Part shown: piece by piece, positions 59,381 through 64,000 of the stretch
How the letters are laid out: every line of letters begins with the position of its first letter
Position numbering within the stretch: position 1 is the first letter of the stretch
Source of the DNA: Siccirubricoccus phaeus
GTDB taxonomy: Bacteria > Pseudomonadota > Alphaproteobacteria > Acetobacterales > Acetobacteraceae
Assembly (NCBI RefSeq): GCF_008360935.1
Contig: NZ_SRXO01000002.1
Span: 124,001 to 188,000, forward strand
Reading direction: 5' to 3'
Length of the DNA: 64,000 nt
Notes under the pieces: model-generated
Databases searched by the model: none
What the model saw: the letters and a program-made list of their open reading frames with translations, nothing else
What the model was told of the DNA's origin: nothing
Program-made: the position numbers and the translations under genes

Positions 59381-59880
59381 CGCCGCCTTGCCGGCGTCCT
59401 GGCCGGCGGCGTGGGTGGGGCCGGCGGCGCCGGTGGCGGCGTATAGGCGACCGTCACCGCCACATTCATCTCCACCCCGCCCGGCATCAGCCGCACGGCG
59501 AAATTATCCGTCCCGCCGAAGGCGGCGTTCGGGAAGTAGTCCACCCGGGTCCTGTCCCCCACCGTGCGGATCAGCACCCGGCCGTTGGACGGCCGCGTGC
59601 GGACCACGCCGTAATCATAGGGTTTCGGCCCGGGCTGGGCGACGGTGACGCCGCACCACCCGCCGTCATTGTCCAGCGACATCGTCGCATCCGTGGCCCG
59701 CTCCGGCCGCAGCGACACATTCGTCGGCACGGTGCAGTTCTTCGCCTGGCCCTGCAGGTCCACGGCATAGACCCGCGCGGCGGGCCCCGCCGCCTGCTGC
59801 TGGGCACAGGCGGCGAGCAGGGCGGCCAGGGCGAGGCCGCCGAGGGGCTTCGCGGTGGCCCGGCGCATCTTTTTTGTCAC
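59377..59880 (-). CDS. putative lipoprotein with a cadherin/Big_9-like segment
   Basis: The 167-residue product has a lipoprotein signal (LGGLALAALLAACAQQ, lipobox LAAC). A beta-rich domain contains VVRTRPSNGRVLI and RVDYFPNAAFGGTDNFAVRL, resembling the NGxV ... Y.P...F.GTDxF pattern of bacterial Ig/cadherin-like repeats. A proline-rich tail (PPPAPPAPPTPPARTPARRR) ends in a TAG supplied by the family C repeat, so the original end may have been longer. It is 12 bp downstream of another exported-protein gene. Confidence 0.7.
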   Translation of the reverse strand: MTKKMRRATAKPLGGLALAALLAACAQQQAAGPAARVYAVDLQGQAKNCTVPTNVSLRPERATDATMSLDNDGGWCGVTVAQPGPKPYDYGVVRTRPSNGRVLIRTVGDRTRVDYFPNAAFGGTDNFAVRLMPGGVEMNVAVTVAYTPPPAPPAPPTPPARTPARRR

Positions 59881-59892
59881 CAGGGCGGGACC

Positions 59893-60417
59893 TCAGCGGG
59901 AGGCGCGGCGGGTGGCGGCGGCGGGGCGGGGTGCCGGGGCGCCTTCGCAGGCGGTGACGCCGGCGGAGAGCAGATCCTTGCCCGCGGCATAGGGCGCCAG
60001 GTCGGTAGCGCCGACCAGCGCCATCACCTCGCTGAAGAGGCCGCTGTTGCGCGGGCAGAAATCGCTCCCGAGCTGACGGGCGGCGTTGGAGCGGGCATTG
60101 GCCAGCTCGGTGATGAAGATGTCGTTCTGCCGGGTGCCGGCGCGGCCATGCACCCGGGCGAAATACTGGCCGAAGGCGCGGCCGTTGCTCGCCAGGGTCG
60201 GCTTGAAGCGCTCGACGAAGGCGTTGTAGCGGTCTTCCATGTGGCAGGTGGTGGCGACCACCATCAGCTCGGTCTTCAGCGCTTCCAGCTCGAACACCGT
60301 CTGGTCGGCCTCGGTCGGGCAGCGCGGCACGGCCAGGGCCGGCGAGGCCGGCAGCAGCGCGGCGCCGAGCAGCAGCGCATAGGCTTTGCGCCGGGGTGGA
60401 GTGGTTGTCTTGCTCAT
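59893..60417 (-). CDS. exported protein of unknown function
   Basis: The 174-residue product has a signal peptide (AYALLLGAALLPASPALA) and a helical mature part (LEALKTELMVVATTCHMEDR, FKPTLASNGRAFGQYFARVH) with four cysteines, possibly disulphide-bonded. An AGGAAGGG ribosome site lies 7 bases before the ATG at 60417; a GTG one codon upstream is less likely. It is probably in an operon with the lipoprotein gene. No function is recognised. Confidence 0.75.
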   Translation of the reverse strand: MSKTTTPPRRKAYALLLGAALLPASPALAVPRCPTEADQTVFELEALKTELMVVATTCHMEDRYNAFVERFKPTLASNGRAFGQYFARVHGRAGTRQNDIFITELANARSNAARQLGSDFCPRNSGLFSEVMALVGATDLAPYAAGKDLLSAGVTACEGAPAPRPAAATRRASR

Positions 60418-60734
60418 CACGTGACCCTTCCTGCGGGTGAGGTCTGCTTGGTGTTCGCCGCCTGCCTTGGCCGCGGGGGAAGGCCCGCGGCCGGGGCAGC
60501 CGGCCTTGATGCGTGGTGTCCCGCCGCGTCCCGGGCAGGGCCCTTGCCCCCCGGCGGGGCAGGTCGAGAACAGGTCACCTTTCCCCCCTTTTCAGCATAC
60601 TCCTCGCCATTGCGCGAGCGTCTGCGTGCGGCGTAACAGTGTCTTATCGCAAGCCCCTGGCAAAGTTCAATTCCCATGGGCGATCTGTTGCGGGGTGTGA
60701 TAGGATCGCCACGGGATCGGGGGGTCCCGGGGGT
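60418..60734. other. divergent intergenic region, no gene recognised
   Basis: 317 bases between two exported-protein genes facing away from each other. It holds GCCGCGGGGGAAGGCCCGCGGC and other short hairpins, and a less GC-rich middle (CAAAGTTCAATTCCCATGGG). Both promoters must be here but no convincing -35/-10 pair was found. Confidence 0.4.
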
Positions 60735-61238
60735 ATGCTGGAGCGATGGCGAGGGGGCACGGGCTGGGCCCGGCGCGGGGTGCTGGGCCTGCCGCTGCTG
60801 CTGGCGGCCTGCGGCACCTCGCGCCGCACGCCGCCGGCGCCGACGGGCGCGGCGGGGGAATGGTCCTGCGTGCCCTATGCGCGGCAGCGCAGCGGCATTC
60901 CGCTGCGCGGCGATGCCTGGGAGTGGTGGGAGGCCGCGTCCGGCCAGTACCGACGAGAAAGGCGGCCACGGCCGGGCAGCGTGCTGGTGCTGATGCGCAC
61001 CTCCCGCCTGCCGCGGGGGCATCTTTCCGTGGTCTCGCGCGTCATCTCGGCGCGGGAGATCCGGGTGGACCACGCCAATTGGGCCTCCGGCCGCGCCAAG
61101 GGGCGGGTGGCGACGGACCAGCCGGTGCTGGACGTCTCCCCCGGCAATGACTGGTCCCTGGTACGGATCTGGTATCCGCGGGTGAATGATTTCGGCGCCA
61201 GCCGCTACCCGGCCTACGGTTTCATTGCGGCGACGTGA
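60735..61238 (+). CDS. CHAP-domain lipoprotein (putative peptidoglycan amidase/peptidase)
   Basis: The 167-residue product has a lipobox at C26 (LGLPLLLAACGTS) and a compact CHAP domain. C45 in EWSCVPYARQRSG, H96 in PRGHLSVVSRV and N115 in DHANWASGRAK fit the Cys-His-Asn/Asp triad. CHAP enzymes cut peptidoglycan cross-links or act as amidases, here on the periplasmic side. Start at the ATG 60735; the region upstream has no strong ribosome site. It lies upstream of icd, separated by 190 bp. Confidence 0.85.
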   Translation: MLERWRGGTGWARRGVLGLPLLLAACGTSRRTPPAPTGAAGEWSCVPYARQRSGIPLRGDAWEWWEAASGQYRRERRPRPGSVLVLMRTSRLPRGHLSVVSRVISAREIRVDHANWASGRAKGRVATDQPVLDVSPGNDWSLVRIWYPRVNDFGASRYPAYGFIAAT

Positions 61239-61428
61239 AGGCACCTGGGGCGCGGGGCGCCCATGCGGATTTCATCCCGATGCGCTATATGCCGCGGTGC
61301 AGCATGATGGCCTGATCGCCGAAGGGCGGAACGCCCGGAGGCGTGAACCATGCGCTGGAACGATATGCCGAACCATGATCCGCGCCTCCGCCCGCGCGGC
61401 GCCCGACCCGGCCCATAGGATTGCCCCG

Positions 61429-62916
61429 ATGGATGTAAGCCCGATGCCGCTGCCCGCCGAGACCGCCCCCGCCGAGACCGCCCGCGAGAAGGTCCCCGTA
61501 ACCGCCATCCCCGGCGACGGCATCGGCAGGGAGGTGATGGCGGCGGTGCGCCAGGTGCTGGACGCCGCCGGCGCCCGCATCGCCTGGGAGGAGGCGCTGG
61601 CCGGCGCCGAGGCCTTTCGCAAGGGGATCTCCACCGGCGCACCGCAGGAGACGCTGGACAGCATCGCCCGCACCGGCGTGGCGCTGAAGGGCCCGCTGGA
61701 AACGCCGGTGGGCTATGGCGAGAAATCCGCCAACGTCACACTGCGAAAAATCTTCGAGATGTACGGCAATGTCCGCCCGGTGCGGGAACTGCCCGGCATC
61801 CACACGCCCTTCAGCGGGCGTGGCATCGACTTCGTCGTGGTGCGCGAGAATGTCGAGGATGTGTACGCCGGCATCGAGCACATGCAGACACCGAGCGTGG
61901 CGCAATGCCTGAAGCTGATCACCGAGGTGGGGTGCGAGCGCATCGTGCGCCTGGCTGCCGCCGTCGCCGAGGCGGAGGGGCGGAAGAAGGTGACGGTCGC
62001 CACCAAGGCGAACATCATGAAGCTGACCGAAGGCATGATGAAGCGCGTCGGCGAGCAGGTGCTTAAGGACTACGCCGGGCTGACGCATGAGCACATGATC
62101 GTCGACAATTGCGCCCACCAGATGGTCATAAGGCCGGAGCAATTCGACGTCACGGTCATGACCAACATGAATGGCGACATCCTCTCCGACCTGGCGGCCG
62201 GGCTGGTCGGCGGGCTGGGCGTTGCGCCATCGGCCAATCTCGGCGACCATGTGGCGATGTTCGAGGCGGTGCACGGCTCGGCGCCGCAGATCGCGGGAAA
62301 GGGCATCGCCAACCCGACGGCGCTGCTGCTCTCGGCGCTGATGCTGCTGCGGCATATCGGCGATTTCGCCACGGCGCGGAAGGTGGAGCACGCGCTGTAT
62401 GTGACGCTGGAGGAGGGCCGCGACCTGACCGGCGACATCGCGCCGGAAGGGCAGGGGGCGCCGACCCGGGCCTTCGTCGAGCGCATCATCGCCAATTTGG
62501 GCCGCGAGAGCGAGAAGGTGCCGGAGCGCGAATACCGCCCGATCGCGCTGAAGCAATGGCCACAGATCACCTGGTACCGCGCCGCGACGACACGGGAGCT
62601 GGTGGGCGTCGACGTCTTCGTCGAGAGCGAGCGCGACCCGCACGCCATCGGCATCACGCTGGGCGCGGCGGCGGAGGGCTCCGCCTTCACCCTGGCCGGC
62701 ATCGGCAGCCGCGGCGCGCAGGTGTGGCCGGCGATGGGCGGCCACACCTTCCTGGTGGACCATTTCCGCGCCCGCTTCCTGTTCAAGGAGCCGCCGAAGG
62801 GGAACGGCATCACCGAGATCACCGACCTGCTGCAGCGGATCGGGCGGCAGCACAATTGGATGCATATCGAGAAGCTGCAGCGCTTCGACGGGGCGCCGGC
62901 CTACAGCGTGGCCTAG
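61429..62916 (+). CDS. icd: isocitrate dehydrogenase, long Thermus-type
   Basis: The 495-residue product has the beta-decarboxylating dehydrogenase motifs: [34 protein letters not shown] split by substrate contacts, and [40 protein letters not shown] follows. The extra C-terminal domain ([20 protein letters not shown]) makes it the longer type known from Thermus and Alphaproteobacteria. It converts isocitrate to 2-oxoglutarate in the TCA cycle; NADP or NAD use cannot be told. AGGA lies 9 bases before the ATG at 61429. A family A repeat follows the stop after 2 bases. Confidence 0.95.
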   Translation: MDVSPMPLPAETAPAETAREKVPVTAIPGDGIGREVMAAVRQVLDAAGARIAWEEALAGAEAFRKGISTGAPQETLDSIARTGVALKGPLETPVGYGEKSANVTLRKIFEMYGNVRPVRELPGIHTPFSGRGIDFVVVRENVEDVYAGIEHMQTPSVAQCLKLITEVGCERIVRLAAAVAEAEGRKKVTVATKANIMKLTEGMMKRVGEQVLKDYAGLTHEHMIVDNCAHQMVIRPEQFDVTVMTNMNGDILSDLAAGLVGGLGVAPSANLGDHVAMFEAVHGSAPQIAGKGIANPTALLLSALMLLRHIGDFATARKVEHALYVTLEEGRDLTGDIAPEGQGAPTRAFVERIIANLGRESEKVPEREYRPIALKQWPQITWYRAATTRELVGVDVFVESERDPHAIGITLGAAAEGSAFTLAGIGSRGAQVWPAMGGHTFLVDHFRARFLFKEPPKGNGITEITDLLQRIGRQHNWMHIEKLQRFDGAPAYSVA

Positions 62917-62918
62917 AT

Positions 62919-63024
62919 CCCCACGACGTCGCTGCGCGACGCCGCGGGGCCCCGGAGTCGCCGCAGGCCGGGCGGCGTCGCACAGCCTGAAGCGGCAAAG
63001 CCGCCGCTTCAGGGCAGCGGGCGG
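62919..63024 (+). repeat. family A palindromic repeat, copy 3 (after icd)
   Basis: CCCCACGACGTCGCTGCGCG with CGACGCCGCGGGG, a linker with CCGGAGTCGC, and GAAGCGGCAAAGCCGCCGCTTC. Alignment with 5569-5673 is close over the whole element. It starts 2 bases after the icd stop and is in the same orientation. Confidence 0.88.
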
Positions 63025-63073
63025 CGCGGTTGCGGCCGGGTGGGGCGGGCCGATGGGGCGGCGGCGGGTCGCT

Positions 63074-64000
63074 CTACCCCCGGACCACGGGGCACCCACC
63101 CTCGCTCATTGGCCGGAAGGCCTCCTCCGCCGGCACCGTCGCCGCCAGGGTATAGACATCGCCCGGGTAGCGCTCCTCCCCCGGCTTCTTCACCTGGAGC
63201 AGGAAGGAGGGGTGGATCTTCCGCCCATCCTCGCGGATCAGCCCGGGGCCGAAGGCGTCGTCATCCGTCGGCATGCGCTTCATCTGCGCCACCACGGCGC
63301 GGCCGCTGGCCTTGGCCGCCGGCACGCCCATCGCCTTCACCGCCTTCAGGTAATGCAGCACGCCGGAGTAGTTGGCGGCATGCACGTAATTCGGCCAGAC
63401 ATTGGCCGGCAGCTTCTGGCGGACCCGCTGGGTGAAGCCGCGGGTGCGCTCGTTCAGGTCCCACCAGAAGGTCTCGGCGATGTACATGCCCTGCATGGTC
63501 GGCAGCCCGGCCGAGATGACGGCGGTGATGGAGCCGATGATGGCCGCCAGGCGCATGCTGCGTGTCAGGCCGAATTCCTGCGCCTGCTTCACGCAATTCA
63601 GCACGTCGTCGCCGGCCATGGCGAGGCCGAGCACCTTCGCCCGGCTGGCCTGCGCCTGCAGCAGGAAGGCGGAGAAATCGGTGGTCTGCGGGAAGGGGTA
63701 GCGCGAGGCGCCGAGCAGCCTGCCGCCCGCCGCCTCGATGAAGCGCTGGGTGTCGCGCTCGATCGCATGGCCGAAGGCGTAGTCGGCGGTGATGAAGTAC
63801 CAGGCGTCGCCGCCCATCTTCGTCAGCGCGGTGCCGGAGGTGTTGGAGAGGCACCAGGTGTCGTAGGACCAATGGATGGAGTTGGGCGTGCACGCCTTGC
63901 CGGTGAGGTCCGAGGTGCCGGCCGAGGCGTTCAGGTGGATGCGGTCCTTCTCCACGCAGACCGGGTTGATGCCGAGCGCGATGGCGCTGTTGCCGACATC
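63074..64000 (-). CDS. amino-acid/amide ABC transporter substrate-binding protein (partial)
   Basis: The gene runs leftward from beyond the window end; 308 codons are visible. The product resembles Peripla_BP_6 (LivJ/AmiC-like) binding proteins: DWCLSNTSG-type CLSNTSGTALTKMGGDAWYF, then AYAFGHAIERDTQRFIEAAG with GRLLGASRYPFPQTTDFSAF. Such proteins capture branched-chain amino acids, amides or short-chain ureas in the periplasm. The signal peptide and N-terminal domain start lie outside, and the remaining transporter genes are not seen. Its stop is 50 bp from the family A repeat after icd. Confidence 0.9.
   Translation of the reverse strand, partial: DVGNSAIALGINPVCVEKDRIHLNASAGTSDLTGKACTPNSIHWSYDTWCLSNTSGTALTKMGGDAWYFITADYAFGHAIERDTQRFIEAAGGRLLGASRYPFPQTTDFSAFLLQAQASRAKVLGLAMAGDDVLNCVKQAQEFGLTRSMRLAAIIGSITAVISAGLPTMQGMYIAETFWWDLNERTRGFTQRVRQKLPANVWPNYVHAANYSGVLHYLKAVKAMGVPAAKASGRAVVAQMKRMPTDDDAFGPGLIREDGRKIHPSFLLQVKKPGEERYPGDVYTLAATVPAEEAFRPMSEGGCPVVRG

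Noticed and set aside
1-64000. tRNA, rRNA or known riboswitch genes
   Set aside because: No cloverleaf with a T-loop GTTCRANYC pattern in a plausible context and no ribosomal RNA segment was found on reading either strand; a tRNAscan-SE and Infernal run would be decisive.

Overview
This is a GC-rich window (about 70% G+C or more by eye) from an alphaproteobacterium. It is probably an Acetobacteraceae member close to Roseomonas. Supporting signs are four TctC/Bug-type solute-binding proteins in 64 kb, the flhB / CckA-like kinase / recA order, a long Thermus-type isocitrate dehydrogenase, the lysA-TIGR02302 pair, two family III CoA-transferases and the alphaproteobacterial type of SOS box. The genus is inferred. 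No rRNA, tRNA, CRISPR array, intact insertion sequence or prophage was seen.

Layout. 0-1 kb: end of an unidentified gene (perhaps speD), a terminator and speE. 1.2-7.9 kb: a flagellar block, with a membrane protein, fliP and fliO leftward and flgB-flgC-fliE-fliQ-fliR-flhB rightward. 7.85-10.7 kb: a short soluble CckA-like hybrid kinase overlapping flhB, then recA behind a promoter with two SOS-like boxes. 10.9-13 kb: an overlapping PuuE-like deacetylase/allantoinase and NicC-like monooxygenase pair. 13.5-17 kb: der, bamB and a YfgM-like gene, the envelope-assembly neighbourhood known from E. coli. 17-25 kb: lipoprotein, short-chain dehydrogenase, tyrosine phosphatase and a 1566-residue RTX protein. 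25-30 kb: TIGR02302 membrane protein and lysA. 29.9-38.1 kb: catabolic genes (CoA-transferase, three Bug proteins, class II aldolase, a glyoxalase-fold protein, a ThDP enzyme). 38.3-41.4 kb: a patchy segment with a TylF-like methyltransferase, a Rieske ferredoxin, a decayed peptide-ABC permease and an exported protein. 42-48.6 kb: sua5, cysQ, a glycosyltransferase, two M17 aminopeptidases and holC. 48.9-64 kb: mixed metabolism, including GST, a fourth Bug protein, an AtzG/AtzE-like amidase pair, CoA-transferase, a LysR/EamA divergent pair, HMG-CoA-lyase-like enzyme, exported proteins, icd and an amino-acid ABC binding protein cut by the window end.

The most striking non-coding content is a dense set of intergenic repeats in at least six families. 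(A) ~105 bp elements start 2-3 bases after the stop codons of fliE, the second aminopeptidase and icd. (B/B') longer hairpin clusters lie beside many genes. (C) palindromes bounded by CTAGAGC/GCTCTAG supply the stop codon of three different genes. (D) elements are bounded by CTAGTGTCC/GGACACTAG. (E) a region holds a perfect 26-bp inverted repeat. (F) CCCTCCCCCGC hairpins include a 74-bp tandem array. Separately, the AtzG/AtzE-like operon has a leader with a T8 terminator hairpin and a competing hairpin, which may be an undescribed attenuator or riboregulator.
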